Notes: generated by a model not told the origin, from the sequence alone. Shown: positions 17,986 through 26,891, numbered from the stretch's first letter. The stretch: 64,000 nt of DNA from Pseudomonas mendocina (GCF_003008615.1 NZ_CP027657.1:434001-498000); one strand, 5' to 3'. Numbers and translations are program-made.

Positions 17986-18978
17986 TTACCCGCTTTTAGC
18001 CAGGAGATCGCGCAACTTCTTCGTCAGCCGCTGAACCTGATCGGCGTCCAGTCGATAGGCCCAATCACCGTGCCCAATCACCTCATCAGCCTTGAAGCCT
18101 TCGTGCTTGCCGAGCACCAGCCAATGCTGATCGCCCTGCTTGTACAAGGCGCCCGCCAGTGACTGCCCATCGAACCCGCTCAGTTGGAATTTCAAGATCG
18201 GCGCCTGTTTGAAACCGATCTGCGACAACGGCGCGGCATCGGCAAACAGCAGATTGGAAAACAGCGTGACCATGCCATTGGCGGCGCCCTCGAAACTCAG
18301 CGTCTGGTTACTGGCCAGCTGCTCGACGGCAAAATTGTATTGCTGGGCATCGGCCTTGCTCAGCGTCAGCGTCTCGCCATCGGCGTAGTTCAACGCCAGA
18401 CGCTGCACGCTGGTGAATGGAATATCCGTGATGCGGCGATCCAGCCATTCCAGTTCGATCACAGGTAGCGCGAGCGACTGATCGATCTGCCAGACCTGAT
18501 CCTCCCCGGCACGGCGTACCAGTTGGCCATTGCCCTGCAGAGACGGATTGCCCAGGCGCAGATTCAGATCGGGATGCCCTTCGAACTGCAATTTCAATCG
18601 CAGCGCCTGCTCGCCCTCCTCGCCACTTTCGGCCAGGCCCAGGCGCCCATGCCACTGCGCGTTGGCCGTCTTGGCCTCCACCGTCCGCGCCTCACGCAGT
18701 GCCCGCAGCAGCTCGGCCAAGGGTTGCGGCGCTGCGGGATAGTCCGCCTTGGCCGGCACCACCCAGGCATCGCCGCGACGCTCAATACGCACCGCCGGCT
18801 GGCCAGGCTGCTCGATCTCAAGGGCTTGCAGGCTGCTCAGGTAAACCTGCTCGGCCGCCAGCCAGGGCGCCCGCTCGACCTGCGCCGTGCGTTGCTGCTG
18901 GCTCTGCTGCACGGCCAGATAACCCAGCACGCAAAGCAGCACGATAACGATCAATACGATCAGACCTTTACGTCCCAT
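17986..18978 (-). CDS. DUF4340 protein of a Gld-like ABC export operon
   Basis: 330 residues with an N-terminal membrane anchor ([19 protein letters not shown], about 5-23) and an extracytoplasmic domain of DUF4340 type ([11 protein letters not shown] near residue 75). It is the last of four same-strand genes: ATPase, permease, GldG-like auxiliary protein and this one. In other pseudomonads the same set is found together, so it is probably an accessory envelope subunit of the transporter. Substrate unknown. A REP-like palindrome lies between it and the preceding gene. Confidence 0.8.
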   Translation of the reverse strand: MGRKGLIVLIVIVLLCVLGYLAVQQSQQQRTAQVERAPWLAAEQVYLSSLQALEIEQPGQPAVRIERRGDAWVVPAKADYPAAPQPLAELLRALREARTVEAKTANAQWHGRLGLAESGEEGEQALRLKLQFEGHPDLNLRLGNPSLQGNGQLVRRAGEDQVWQIDQSLALPVIELEWLDRRITDIPFTSVQRLALNYADGETLTLSKADAQQYNFAVEQLASNQTLSFEGAANGMVTLFSNLLFADAAPLSQIGFKQAPILKFQLSGFDGQSLAGALYKQGDQHWLVLGKHEGFKADEVIGHGDWAYRLDADQVQRLTKKLRDLLAKSG

Positions 18979-19008
18979 GAACTCTCACTCTCGAATACGA
19001 CCCGATTC

Positions 19009-19055
19009 GTGGGAGGCGCTTTAGCGGCGATTGTCGCGGCTAAAGCCCCTCCCAC
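19009..19055. repeat. REP-like palindrome, GTGGGAGG family
   Basis: GTGGGAGGCGCTTTAGCGGC mirrored by GCGGCTAAAGCCCCTCCCAC, 47 bp, between the GldG-like and DUF4340 genes. Confidence 0.85.
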
Positions 19056-19067
19056 AAGTGATGGTCA

Positions 19068-20897
19068 TCAAGCGCGGCGACGCCGCCATAGCCACAGCGC
19101 CAGCACACCGAGGGTCAGCAGCGCCGGCACCAGGGCGATATTGATCACCTTGAGCGTGCGGCCCAGTGCCTCGATATCGGCGTTGAGCTGATAACGCACA
19201 TCGCGCAGCTCCTTGCGTATCTCCAGCTTCTGCTGGATGAAACGCTGCAGTGCCGTCTGCTGCTCCGGCGTCAACTCCAGTGCCTTGCTGGGGTCGTCGC
19301 TCTGCTGCAGCGCGGCCAGTTGCTGCTCGGTTTCCGCCAGGCGCGCCTGCAGCGCCTGCTCCTTGTCGCGAAAGCGCTGTTCGGCAGCGCGCTGCAACTC
19401 TTCCACTACCACGAACGGACGGCTGAAGCGGCCACGCGAACGCACGCTGATGAGTGCTTCGGAACCGGCCAGGTTATCCAGCGCGTTGATGGTGAAGGTG
19501 CCATTGTCGGCCCAGGGCTGCGGAATGCGCTGACCGAAGAAGTCCTGCACCTGCACCCACATGCGGTCGCTGAGGATATCGGTGTCGGCCACGGCGATCA
19601 CGTTGATGTTGTCAGCCTGCTTGAGCCCGTCCTTGCGCCCTTCGATGCCATCGGGGAAGGCGCTCTGCGCCGGGCCATCGATACGCGCGGCGATGGTGTA
19701 GCGCTCGCCGGTCGGCTCCAGTTCGCGGATCAGCTCCTCCGGGTTGTTCAGCATGGCGAAGCGCTGGGCGTCGAACGGCATGGCGTATTCGGAGCTCTGC
19801 ATCAGCGGCGTGAAACGCGTCTTCGCGCCTTCCACCGGTTCGAGAATCCCGGCAGTGGCGACGGTGATGCTTTCCAGCCCGGCGGTGGCGATGTCGGTCT
19901 GATCCAGCGCCTTGCGCGGCAGGCTCAACCAGGCGGCGTGACGCACGGGGCGCTGGTTCTGCCCCATGTTCACCGACATGGCATAGGAGCCGTCGCCCAG
20001 CACCTTGTCCGGCACCATGCGCAGGCCCCAGGCCTTGAACAGCGGCTCGATGTTCGAGGCTCTGTCCATCGCCACCTCGCCCGGCATATCGCCCGTATCG
20101 GCCTCGGCGTAAGGGTCGACGAACACCATCAGCTTGCCGCCGCGCAGCACGAACTGGTCGATGGCGTACAACGCCTGCTCGGGCAGATGCTTCGGATGCA
20201 CCAGCCACAGCACCGAGATGTTGTCGGGGATCAGGTCAATGTCGGCCTTGAGGGTCTCGATATCGAACAGCTGACGCACCTGCTCCAGCACCATCCACGG
20301 AGGTGTTGGCTGGCGTGTGGCCATATCGAAGCCACCGGTCATGGGCAGCCCGGAGAGCACGCCAACCACCGGCAACTGCGGCTGAGCCAGGGTCTGTACC
20401 AGACGACTCAGCTCATATTCGAGATGCTCCTCCTGATCCAGGGCGAAGAACGGGATCACCTGGGTGTCGTCCAGCGCGTTGGTGCCGGCCAGGCCGAAGT
20501 AGATCGAATCACCACCCTGTTGCAGCGGAATGCCCTGCAGCCCGAACTCGGCGGCCTTGTCCTCATCCTCGGAGAACGGCTCGGGGTCGATGATGTGCAG
20601 GCGAATCTTGCCGCCGGCCTGCGCCTGGTAGGCCTTGAGCATCTCCTCCACCCGCTGGGCATAGGTGCGCAGCGCCGGCAGATCCTTGGCCACCTTGTCC
20701 GAGTAGAAGAAGTACAGGTTGATCGGCTCGTCCAGCTCGCCAAGTATCTGCTTGGTGCCGCCTGAGATGGTGTAGAGCTTCTGCTCGGTCAGATCCAGGC
20801 GGGCACCGCCCAGGCCCAGGCCGGCCAGCAGGTTGAAGGCGACGAAGGCGACCGCGATCAGCAGCAACCCGGCGCCGGAATAGATCAGCTTTTTCAT
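19068..20897 (-). CDS. GldG-like ABC transporter auxiliary protein
   Basis: 609 residues. TM1 (about 5-27), a large extracytoplasmic domain starting LDLTEQKLYTISGGTKQIL (the start of the ABC_transp_aux/GldG domain), a C-terminal coiled coil rich in Glu/Gln (about 510-570) and a final TM helix (about 580-602) ending in RRRRA. The family partners ABC-2 permeases of the GldF type; in Bacteroidetes the homologue is needed for gliding, while in Pseudomonas the role is unknown. The gene follows the permease by 12 bp. Confidence 0.85.
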   Translation of the reverse strand: MKKLIYSGAGLLLIAVAFVAFNLLAGLGLGGARLDLTEQKLYTISGGTKQILGELDEPINLYFFYSDKVAKDLPALRTYAQRVEEMLKAYQAQAGGKIRLHIIDPEPFSEDEDKAAEFGLQGIPLQQGGDSIYFGLAGTNALDDTQVIPFFALDQEEHLEYELSRLVQTLAQPQLPVVGVLSGLPMTGGFDMATRQPTPPWMVLEQVRQLFDIETLKADIDLIPDNISVLWLVHPKHLPEQALYAIDQFVLRGGKLMVFVDPYAEADTGDMPGEVAMDRASNIEPLFKAWGLRMVPDKVLGDGSYAMSVNMGQNQRPVRHAAWLSLPRKALDQTDIATAGLESITVATAGILEPVEGAKTRFTPLMQSSEYAMPFDAQRFAMLNNPEELIRELEPTGERYTIAARIDGPAQSAFPDGIEGRKDGLKQADNINVIAVADTDILSDRMWVQVQDFFGQRIPQPWADNGTFTINALDNLAGSEALISVRSRGRFSRPFVVVEELQRAAEQRFRDKEQALQARLAETEQQLAALQQSDDPSKALELTPEQQTALQRFIQQKLEIRKELRDVRYQLNADIEALGRTLKVINIALVPALLTLGVLALWLWRRRRA

Positions 20898-20909
20898 GGG
20901 CGCATTCCT

Positions 20910-21641
20910 TCAGTCAGCTTTCTTCAGATCGATGACCACCGCGGTGGCGGTCAGCCAGGCAGCGATCAGCGAGAGGAAATACAGCAGGTCGCGCAAATCG
21001 ATCACACCCTTGCTGATGGCGTCGAAGCGCACCAGGAAACTCAGCGAAGCGATGGCATCCACCAGCCACTGCGGCGCCCAGGCAAAGGCGTCGAGCACCA
21101 TCGGAAAACCGCTGACGATGAACAGGAAGCAGGCACTGACCGCGAGGATGAAGGCGATCACCTGGTTCTTGCTCAACGCCGACATGCACGAGCCGATGGC
21201 CAGATACGCCCCGGCCAGCAGCCAACTGCCGATGTAGCCGGTGACGATGGCACCATTGTCCGGCTCGCCCAGGTAGTTGACGGTGATGATCATCGGGAAG
21301 GTCAGCAGCAGCGCGATGCCAGCGAATACCCAGGCCGCCAGGAACTTGCCGGTGACCGCCTCGAAGCGGGTGATCGGCAGGGTCATCAGCAGCTCGATGG
21401 AGCCGGACTTGCGCTCCTCCGCCCACAGGCGCATGGCGATGGCCGGCACCAGGAACAGGTACAGCCAGGGGTGGAAGTTGAAGAAGGCCGACAGATTGGC
21501 CTGGCCGCCTTCGAAGAAGCCGCCCAGATAGAAGGTGAACACCCCGGACAGCACCAGGAAGATCACGATGAACACGTAGGCCAGCGGCGTGGCGAAGTAG
21601 CTCGCCAGCTCGCGTTTGAAGATCACGGGCAACTGGGTCAT
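20910..21641 (-). CDS. ABC-2 type permease, GldF-like
   Basis: A 243-residue polytopic membrane protein with about six TM segments. It begins MTQLPVIFKRELASYFATPLAYVFIVIF, the classic GldF/ABC2_membrane opening, with the conserved AMRLWAEERKSGSIELLMTLPIT cytoplasmic coupling segment near residue 70. Its start overlaps the ATPase stop by 4 bp. Forms the channel of the exporter with the ATPase encoded upstream. Confidence 0.9.
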   Translation of the reverse strand: MTQLPVIFKRELASYFATPLAYVFIVIFLVLSGVFTFYLGGFFEGGQANLSAFFNFHPWLYLFLVPAIAMRLWAEERKSGSIELLMTLPITRFEAVTGKFLAAWVFAGIALLLTFPMIITVNYLGEPDNGAIVTGYIGSWLLAGAYLAIGSCMSALSKNQVIAFILAVSACFLFIVSGFPMVLDAFAWAPQWLVDAIASLSFLVRFDAISKGVIDLRDLLYFLSLIAAWLTATAVVIDLKKAD

Positions 21642-22561
21642 GGCTGCTCTCCCCGGGTCAGCGTGCGGAACACTTCATCGAGTCGGCCGCGCTCCACATT
21701 GAGTTCGCGCACCTTCCAGCCACGCTCTGCGATCAGCGCATTGACCTGCGGGAAGATCACCTCGCCCGGCTGCGCCAGCACGCTCAGGCTGTGCTCGCGA
21801 GTATTCTCCTCTACACCGGCAACGCCCGGCAGCGCTGCGAGGGCGGCCTGGTCGAGTGCCTCATCGGCCACCAGCGTCACCGCCTGGTGGTAGCGCGAAC
21901 GGCTCTCCAGCTCCAGCGGCGTGCCATCGGCCAGCAGGCGGCCCTGGGCAATCACCACGGCGCGGGTGCACAGCGCCGTGACCTCTTCGAGGATGTGGGT
22001 GGAAATGATCACGATCTTGTCCTGCGCCAGGCCCTGGATGAGCTGACGCACCTGATGTTTCTGGTTGGGGTCGAGGCCGTCGGTGGGCTCGTCGAGGATC
22101 AGCACGCGCGGGTCATGCAGAATCGCCTGGGCCAGACCGACGCGGCGCTTGAAACCCTTGGACAGCGTCTCGATGCTCTGCTCCAGCACCTTCTCCAGCT
22201 CCACCTGCTCCACTGCGCGCTGGACACGCAGCGTCTTCTCGGCGCCGCGAAAGCCGCGCACCTCGGCGATGAACTCAAGGAAACCGCGCACCGTCATGTC
22301 GCCATAGCACGGCGCACCTTCCGGCAGATAACCGATCTGCCGCTGGGCCTTGAGGGTCTGGGTCTGGATATCGCAACCGAGAATGCTCGCCGTGCCGGAA
22401 GTCGGCGCGAGAAAGCCGGTGAGCATCTTCATGGTGGTGGATTTACCGGCCCCGTTGGGACCGAGAAAGCCCAGCACTTCCCCTGGCTGGACTTGGAACG
22501 ACAGATCATCGACTGCCGTGTGCTGCGCAAAACGCTTGGTCAGGTTTCTTATTTCGATCAT
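21638..22561 (-). CDS. ABC transporter ATP-binding protein, GldA-like
   Basis: 307 residues. Walker A GPNGAGKST (about 33-41), Q-loop IGYLPEGAP, signature LSKGFKRRVGLAQAI, Walker B VLILDEPTDGLDP and H-loop ISTH are all present. The C-terminal ~85 residues form the extra domain found in ABC-2 exporters. First gene of the four-gene operon; the integron integrase gene ends 164 bp upstream of it on the same strand. Confidence 0.92.
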   Translation of the reverse strand: MIEIRNLTKRFAQHTAVDDLSFQVQPGEVLGFLGPNGAGKSTTMKMLTGFLAPTSGTASILGCDIQTQTLKAQRQIGYLPEGAPCYGDMTVRGFLEFIAEVRGFRGAEKTLRVQRAVEQVELEKVLEQSIETLSKGFKRRVGLAQAILHDPRVLILDEPTDGLDPNQKHQVRQLIQGLAQDKIVIISTHILEEVTALCTRAVVIAQGRLLADGTPLELESRSRYHQAVTLVADEALDQAALAALPGVAGVEENTREHSLSVLAQPGEVIFPQVNALIAERGWKVRELNVERGRLDEVFRTLTRGEQP

Positions 22562-22725
22562 GGCTTCTCACCGTCGCGAAAACACCCGCGCCGAGCGAAA
22601 CCACCGCACCAACGCAGGCCGCAAGAACGCCGGGCAAAAACCGCTTACCCGGACGAGGGCAAGACCGTAGCACAAGGAAAAAGTTCAGTCGGCAGCTGGA
22701 AACATGCAGTAAATGGAATATGTGC

Positions 22726-23688
22726 TCAGCGATCCAGGGGGCTGAGAACCGCAAGGCCACCTCGGTTGAGAACATGGGTATAGATCTGCGTGGTTCTGAT
22801 ATCTGCATGACCAAGCAGTTCCTGAACAGTACGAATATCCTGCCCGGCCTCCAACAAATGCGTCGCAAAACAATGACGCAACGTATGAGGTGAAATGGGC
22901 TTTACGATACCGGTCGCTTTGGCTACTCGTTTGAGATTGCGCTGTACACGCTTCTCATCCAGATGATGACGCCGCACGGCTCCGGAGCGCGGATCAACTG
23001 ATAACCCAGCTGCCGGGAAGACATACTGCCAGCCCAGTTCATGGGGCGCATTGGGGTACTTGCGAGACAAGGCAAAAGGCAACCATACATCGCCGCGCCC
23101 TTGCGCCAACTCCAACTCATGCAGCGCCTTCACCACCGCAAGGTGATTGCGCAGCGGTTGCTCCAAGCGTTGTGGCAGCATGGTCACGCGATCCTTCATA
23201 CCCTTACCATCGCGAATGATGATTTCGTATCGGGAGAAATCCACATCCTTGATGCGCAAACGCAGTGCCTCCATCAAACGCATCCCCGTGCCATACAGCA
23301 GACTGCACACCAACCAAATATCGCCATCCAGCCCACTCAGCACTCGACGCACCTCATCGACAGACAATACCACCGGTAACCGTTGCGGCTTCTTCGCCCG
23401 AACAATATCGGCTAACCAAGGCAGATCCAGCCCCAGCACTTCCTTGTAAAGAAACAATAGCGCCGCCAGTGCCTGATTCTGAGTAGAAGCCGAGACATCC
23501 CGCCGTACAGCAAGATCAGTCAGGAAGGCCTCAACCTCCGCAGCGCCCATATCCTGGGGATGTCTGTAACGATGAAAGCGAATGAAACGCTTCACCCACT
23601 CGCAATAGACTCGCTCGGTACGGATGGAGTAGTGTTTGAGGCGAATTCGATCACGCATCTGATCGAGTAAACGAGGCTTATCATCCAT
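22726..23688 (-). CDS. intI: Integron integrase IntI
   Basis: A 320-residue tyrosine recombinase. N-terminal SAM-like domain ([12 protein letters not shown]), catalytic domain with Arg in [40 protein letters not shown] (His-x-x-Arg and His/Trp boxes) and the nucleophile Tyr in TTQIYTHV. The insertion [22 protein letters not shown] is the IntI-specific extra helix that separates integron integrases from XerC/D. Start at 23688 ([10 protein letters not shown]) fits the family; the open frame upstream runs through attI. It catalyses attI x attC insertion of cassettes. No LexA box was found near the start. Confidence 0.96.
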   Translation of the reverse strand: MDDKPRLLDQMRDRIRLKHYSIRTERVYCEWVKRFIRFHRYRHPQDMGAAEVEAFLTDLAVRRDVSASTQNQALAALLFLYKEVLGLDLPWLADIVRAKKPQRLPVVLSVDEVRRVLSGLDGDIWLVCSLLYGTGMRLMEALRLRIKDVDFSRYEIIIRDGKGMKDRVTMLPQRLEQPLRNHLAVVKALHELELAQGRGDVWLPFALSRKYPNAPHELGWQYVFPAAGLSVDPRSGAVRRHHLDEKRVQRNLKRVAKATGIVKPISPHTLRHCFATHLLEAGQDIRTVQELLGHADIRTTQIYTHVLNRGGLAVLSPLDR

Positions 23689-23826
23689 GGTGCATAACCT
23701 TCCAAAATGGTCGTCCTGACCCGGAAAGCACCAGCCTAGACAGGGAATCGCACGATGACAAGGAAGGTTATCCACCAAAGCAGGCCGCAGGTTATGCACC
23801 ATTTGGTGTCTATTTATAGTTAGGTA
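23687..23826 (+). other. attI recombination region
   Basis: The core site GTTAGGT is at 23820-23826, with the cut expected after its G. Upstream are an inverted repeat flanking the region (ATGGTGCATAACC at 23687-23699 and GGTTATGCACCAT at 23791-23803), a second one (AACCTTCC at 23696-23703, GGAAGGTT at 23763-23770) and a 12-bp palindrome CACCATTTGGTG (23798-23809) next to the core. These are candidates for integrase-binding or regulatory sites. The complementary ACCTAAC of the first attC matches this core. Confidence 0.75.
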
Positions 23827-23834
23827 ACTCACTC

Positions 23835-24230
23835 ATGAAGGCGGAGCAATTCACCTCCGAGAAAATCGCTCTGGCCTTTCCAGAAATGAAGAACTTGAGC
23901 GACGAGTCGATTGAAAGAAACCCGTATATATTTGAGTCACTATCTGCCTGTGAGGCCGTTGAGCTAATTCCTGCATACATGGTATATGCGCTGAAAAACC
24001 TAAGGAGCAACCCTGGCTCCATGGTTTACTTGCAGCTAATTACCACAATAAACAACTACAGCAAGTGTAAAAATCCCGGAGACACCCATGCCGGACTGTG
24101 GTTTATTCTCTCAGTCCACCAAAAGAAAGCTATGCTAGCCTTCTTGGGCCACTTGGCAAACAACCAGCCTGCGAATATTGACGCTCACGAACTAAATAAA
24201 ATAATTAAAAGGTGGCAATCCGTTACCTAA
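23835..24230 (+). CDS. Integron cassette 1: unknown 131-aa protein
   Basis: Starts 14 bases after the attI crossover; ends within the first attC (stop TAA overlaps its ACCTAAC). Soluble and mostly helical, with PEMKNLSDESI, ELIPAYMVYALKN and GDTHAGLWFILSVHQKKAMLAFL. The 'L-PAYM' plus C-terminal short helix layout recalls the DUF6714 group, a weak resemblance only. Much more AT-rich than the core genome. No function assigned. Being first after attI it is the cassette most likely to be expressed. Confidence 0.75.
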   Translation: MKAEQFTSEKIALAFPEMKNLSDESIERNPYIFESLSACEAVELIPAYMVYALKNLRSNPGSMVYLQLITTINNYSKCKNPGDTHAGLWFILSVHQKKAMLAFLGHLANNQPANIDAHELNKIIKRWQSVT

Positions 24231-24300
24231 CAACAGGTTCAAATCGCTCGCTTCGCTCACTGGGACGGGCTAAAGCCCGCCCCTTAACCAAACGTTAGGC
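24225..24300 (+). repeat. attC site 1 (76 bp)
   Basis: Begins ACCTAAC, ends GTTAGGC; the internal stem GGGCGGGCTTTAGCCCGTCC (bottom strand) is shared with attC 5, 6, 8 and 9. Confidence 0.92.
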
Positions 24301-24307
24301 ATTAATC

Positions 24308-24547
24308 ATGAGCCACCAGCAATCTGACAGCGTGCTAATTCCTCTCACGGCTGACGAAGCACTTGTCCTATTTGAGTTCTTACAGCGTTTCAGCAGTACC
24401 GATGAATTAACTATCGAAGATCAATCGGAGCAGCGAGCGCTTTGGAACCTATGCTGCCTTTTCGAAAAGCACTTATCAGTCCCATTTGATGCTAACTACA
24501 CCGAAATTTTGCGTGCTGCGCAAAATAGGCTCAGAGATGAGTGTTAA
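24308..24547 (+). CDS. Integron cassette 2: unknown 79-aa acidic protein
   Basis: MSHQQSDSVLIPLTADEALV at the start, then FEFLQRF and DQSEQRALWNLCCLFEKHL. Small, acidic, helical. It starts 13 bases after the attC 1 crossover and has no strong ribosome site other than TTAGGC of attC. The size and helical content fit small regulators or antitoxin-like proteins, but nothing specific supports this. Function unknown. Confidence 0.7.
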   Translation: MSHQQSDSVLIPLTADEALVLFEFLQRFSSTDELTIEDQSEQRALWNLCCLFEKHLSVPFDANYTEILRAAQNRLRDEC

Positions 24548-24551
24548 TCAT

Positions 24552-24627
24552 GCCTAACAATGCGCTCAAAGCGCTCACTCCGTTCGCTGGGACCGGCGAA
24601 GCCGGCCCCTTAGCTTAATCGTTAGGA
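24552..24627 (+). repeat. attC site 2 (76 bp)
   Basis: GCCTAAC ... GTTAGGA, stem GACCGGC/GCCGGCC. The GTTAGGA end pairs with TTCCTAAC of attC 3, as expected for the two ends of cassette 3. Confidence 0.9.
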
Positions 24628-24632
24628 AATCC

Positions 24633-25088
24633 ATGGAACGTATTTCATCTCGAAACATACCACTGGAAATTTATCACGGCGTACCAAGGGGCTGGTCTCG
24701 TTCAGAATTGGTCGCAATTCATAAATCGTTAGGTGGTACTTTTCCAATTGCTGCAATAGAAGCAACTGAGCCTGGCGCACCATCTTGGATGCCTGACCGT
24801 TACAATTGGCTTCAATACAGAGAGGCATTGCGCGGCATTGCTAAAGGAATAAAAGCTGGTGAGCCCGCGTGTTTTGAGTTAGCTATTCGTTATATTGAGC
24901 TGAATTATTTTGGTTCTTACTCTGGCTTTCTGAGGGCTAGGTTTGCACGTTTGCTAAAATCTCAGAATCTATCAAAAACTCAAATTTCTAGGCTAAATAA
25001 ACATTTTGAGTTTCTAATACAAAACAAACAGTGTTTTGAGGAATTTAAGGAATACAATAAGCTGCGTAAAAAATTAGCGGGCTTATAA
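24633..25088 (+). CDS. Integron cassette 3: unknown 151-aa protein
   Basis: Begins MERISSRNIPLEIYHGVPRG only 11 bases past the attC crossover. GGTFPIAAIEATEPGAPSWM precedes a helical region (YREALRGIAKGIKAGEPACFELAIRYIELNYFGSYSGFLRARFARLLK) and a Lys-rich coiled tail. A basic, nucleic-acid-binding style C-terminus is an impression from composition only. AT-rich codon use unlike its chromosomal neighbours. No family recognised. Confidence 0.75.
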   Translation: MERISSRNIPLEIYHGVPRGWSRSELVAIHKSLGGTFPIAAIEATEPGAPSWMPDRYNWLQYREALRGIAKGIKAGEPACFELAIRYIELNYFGSYSGFLRARFARLLKSQNLSKTQISRLNKHFEFLIQNKQCFEEFKEYNKLRKKLAGL

Positions 25089-25090
25089 AT

Positions 25091-25204
25091 TCCTAACAAA
25101 GCAATGAACCGGATGATTTTTAAGTAGCATTTTTGCCATTCCGCTTCGCTCCATTTTACGGCAAAAGTGCTACTTAAAAACCACCGATTATCGAAACGTT
25201 ATGT
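25091..25204 (+). repeat. attC site 3, long divergent type (114 bp)
   Basis: TCCTAAC ... GTTATGT with long arms (TTTTAAGTAGCATTTTTGCC / GGCAAAAGTGCTACTTAAAA) instead of the GC-rich stem of the others. A different attC lineage. Confidence 0.85.
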
Positions 25205-25219
25205 GCCAAAGGAGGGCCG

Positions 25220-25453
25220 ATGTCGTTCCCTAAAGACAGAGTTGTAGTCGCAAGTGATGTAAATCCACGAGACGGGATCGGCGTCGAAATTTACAGAGAC
25301 GACAAATTGGTCGTTGAAATCTTCAGGGATGACAGGGAAAGAACTCGTACAGTAACTCTATTCAAAGAATCCATTTCGCTTGAGCTTATGGAAGAGTCCA
25401 TTCGAATTTTCAAAAAAGAGATTCCTTGGGATTTCATTGAGTACGAAGAATAG
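25220..25453 (+). CDS. Integron cassette 4: unknown 77-aa acidic protein
   Basis: MSFPKDRVVVASDVNPRDGI then EIYRDDKLVVEIFRDDRERT, an alternating beta-strand pattern, and EESIRIFKKEIPWDFIEY at the end. Unlike most cassettes here it has a proper ribosome site (AAAGGAGGG, 7-8 bases from the ATG). Its left end (GTTATGTGCC) and right end (GGCACATAAC in attC 4) are complementary, confirming it as one mobile unit. Function unknown; such small proteins are common in Vibrio-type arrays (general knowledge). Confidence 0.75.
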   Translation: MSFPKDRVVVASDVNPRDGIGVEIYRDDKLVVEIFRDDRERTRTVTLFKESISLELMEESIRIFKKEIPWDFIEYEE

Positions 25454-25455
25454 GC

Positions 25456-25532
25456 ACATAACAATGCACTCAAGTCGCTCACTTCGTTCGCCGGGACCGG
25501 CTAAAGCCGGCCCCTTATCTTAATCGTTAGGC
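25456..25532 (+). repeat. attC site 4 (77 bp)
   Basis: ACATAAC ... GTTAGGC, stem ACCGGCTAAAGCCGGCC. The ACATAAC end pairs with GTTATGT of attC 3. Confidence 0.88.
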
Positions 25533-25535
25533 CCT

Positions 25536-26066
25536 ATGAAAAAAATCATCGCAAACCTTATAACATTTTTTATATTCAATAGTATCGCTTCGGCTCATGA
25601 AGACACTTCACTGTCGATAAGTGCCGACGGTTCAATATCCGGGATACCGCCAGAATTTGGGGCAGTAAAGCTAAATATTGAATTTTCCAATGAAAACGCG
25701 TCCGCATCTATTTCTAAACTAGAACTAATCATCGGCGGTAAATCCCTCGTATTCCCTACGTGCCTTAGCAACCTTCTAGAAACAAATAAAATCAACACTG
25801 TAATAGCATCCGGTTCATGGTATCACGACGAGTCGTATCTCCCTTATCATTTGAGCTTTAAATTCTACGACAGCACATATAATCCAAAATCTTGGGTGAA
25901 TACCGGATATTCGATTTTAGTTAACCTTAGAAATAACACACTAATAAGCATGAACAAGTATGAAATTCTTGATGATGGCTTGGGTTACCAAGAGCCTGAA
26001 ATCAATCTAAAATCTCAGTGTACCGAAAGTGAGCTCAAGAGCTTTCCTTATCACCCAGTAATTTAG
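25536..26066 (+). CDS. Integron cassette 5: secreted protein with a chromosomal homologue
   Basis: A 176-residue protein with a signal peptide (MKKIIANLITFFIFNSIASA, cleavage before HEDTS). The mature part shares a clear pattern with the protein at 28863-29396: GIPPEFGAVKLNIE vs GLPERYSPAALKIE, ASGSWYHDESYLPYHLSFKF vs TASWYHDLTLLPPYINVDFY, NTGYSILVNLRNN vs NPRHSILFNLNNA. Two Cys are conserved in both (PTCL/PPCV and SQC/SIC), likely a disulphide. ATG is only 4 bases beyond the attC core, so translation must use TTAGGCCC or be leaderless-like. Function unknown; periplasmic or secreted. Confidence 0.82.
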   Translation: MKKIIANLITFFIFNSIASAHEDTSLSISADGSISGIPPEFGAVKLNIEFSNENASASISKLELIIGGKSLVFPTCLSNLLETNKINTVIASGSWYHDESYLPYHLSFKFYDSTYNPKSWVNTGYSILVNLRNNTLISMNKYEILDDGLGYQEPEINLKSQCTESELKSFPYHPVI

Positions 26067-26071
26067 GTAAA

Positions 26072-26147
26072 GCCTAACAAATTGTTCAAATCGCTTGCTT
26101 CGCTCACTGGGACGGGCTAAAGCCCGCCCCTTAACCAAACGTTAGGC
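26072..26147 (+). repeat. attC site 5 (76 bp)
   Basis: GCCTAAC ... GTTAGGC; body nearly identical to attC 1, 6 and 8. Confidence 0.92.
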
Positions 26148-26152
26148 AAATC

Positions 26153-26524
26153 ATGATCTCAGCAGTCATAAAAGTCACATTCAAAATTTCAGATATTCTA
26201 AGCTGGGTTGCGTGCCTATTTTTTGGGGCGCTCGCACTCAGCTATCCATTCATTAGTTTAAAGTTAGCTGCAAGAGATCCAAGTTACGGATCAATCGGCT
26301 TCATTGCCACAGTGATCGCAATATCAACTGCCATGACCGCGTTATTCTATCTAAATACAAGAAGGAAATTTTTTGCGGCACTGATAATTTCAATTTACTT
26401 CCTATGCCTTGCAATCTACAAATCAACCGCAGTGCACTACTCGGTTTCGGCAGTAATAATTTTTATCATTACCGCCCCGCTATTGCTCTCATACATAGAA
26501 ATGAAATTATTCAAAAACGCCTAA
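26153..26524 (+). CDS. Integron cassette 6: small membrane protein, four TM
   Basis: 123 residues, very hydrophobic, with predicted helices at about 15-35, 46-66, 73-90 and 97-115, and short charged loops (KLAARDPSYGS, LNTRRKF). Stop TAA lies inside attC 6. Orientation and function unknown. Ribosome site is again the attC sequence (TTAGGCAAATC before the ATG). Confidence 0.72.
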   Translation: MISAVIKVTFKISDILSWVACLFFGALALSYPFISLKLAARDPSYGSIGFIATVIAISTAMTALFYLNTRRKFFAALIISIYFLCLAIYKSTAVHYSVSAVIIFIITAPLLLSYIEMKLFKNA

Positions 26525-26594
26525 CAAATGGTTCAAACCGCTCGCTTCGCTCACTGGGACGGGCTAAAGCCCGCCCCTTAACCAAACGTTAGGC
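26519..26594 (+). repeat. attC site 6 (76 bp)
   Basis: GCCTAAC ... GTTAGGC, same body as attC 1. Confidence 0.92.
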
Positions 26595-26599
26595 TCCCT

Positions 26600-26848
26600 A
26601 TGGTATTCCTGGCACTTACACGTAAAGGTTATGAAAGCTACCAGCGCATTGGAGGCAAGGCAGGTGATGCGCTCTGGCTATCCGCTGGAGTATTTTCCAA
26701 TGCGGAACTTGTAGCACTTAGAGGATCAGGCGTGAATTTCTCCGATTTTAACTATGCAATTGAGCCTAACGACAAGGAAGCAATTTCATGCGCAGTCGAA
26801 ACCATAAAAGAGCACCATCCAAATGAAACGGTATGGGTAGAAGCTTGA
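26600..26848 (+). CDS. Integron cassette 7: unknown 82-aa protein
   Basis: MVFLALTRKGYESYQRIGGK, then DALWLSAGVFSNAELVALRG, NFSDFNYAIEPNDKEAISCA and IKEHHPNETVWVEA. A compact alpha/beta protein; the 'LSxGVxSxxELxxLRxxGxxVxxF' pattern is one met in other integron and stand-alone small proteins, without known function. About 40 bp separate its stop from attC 7, the longest such spacer in the array. Confidence 0.72.
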   Translation: MVFLALTRKGYESYQRIGGKAGDALWLSAGVFSNAELVALRGSGVNFSDFNYAIEPNDKEAISCAVETIKEHHPNETVWVEA

Positions 26849-26891
26849 GTTACGAACGCTTATCTACGTTCAACCCTTTAGCTTGGGGGCG

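Noticed and set aside
19320..20765. 481-codon plus-strand frame opposite the GldG-like gene
   Set aside because: Antisense shadow; low-complexity, His/Gln/Arg-rich product and no ribosome site.
23689..23832. N-terminal extension of IntI through the attI region
   Set aside because: The extension crosses the recombination site; family proteins begin at MDDKPRLL or equivalent.
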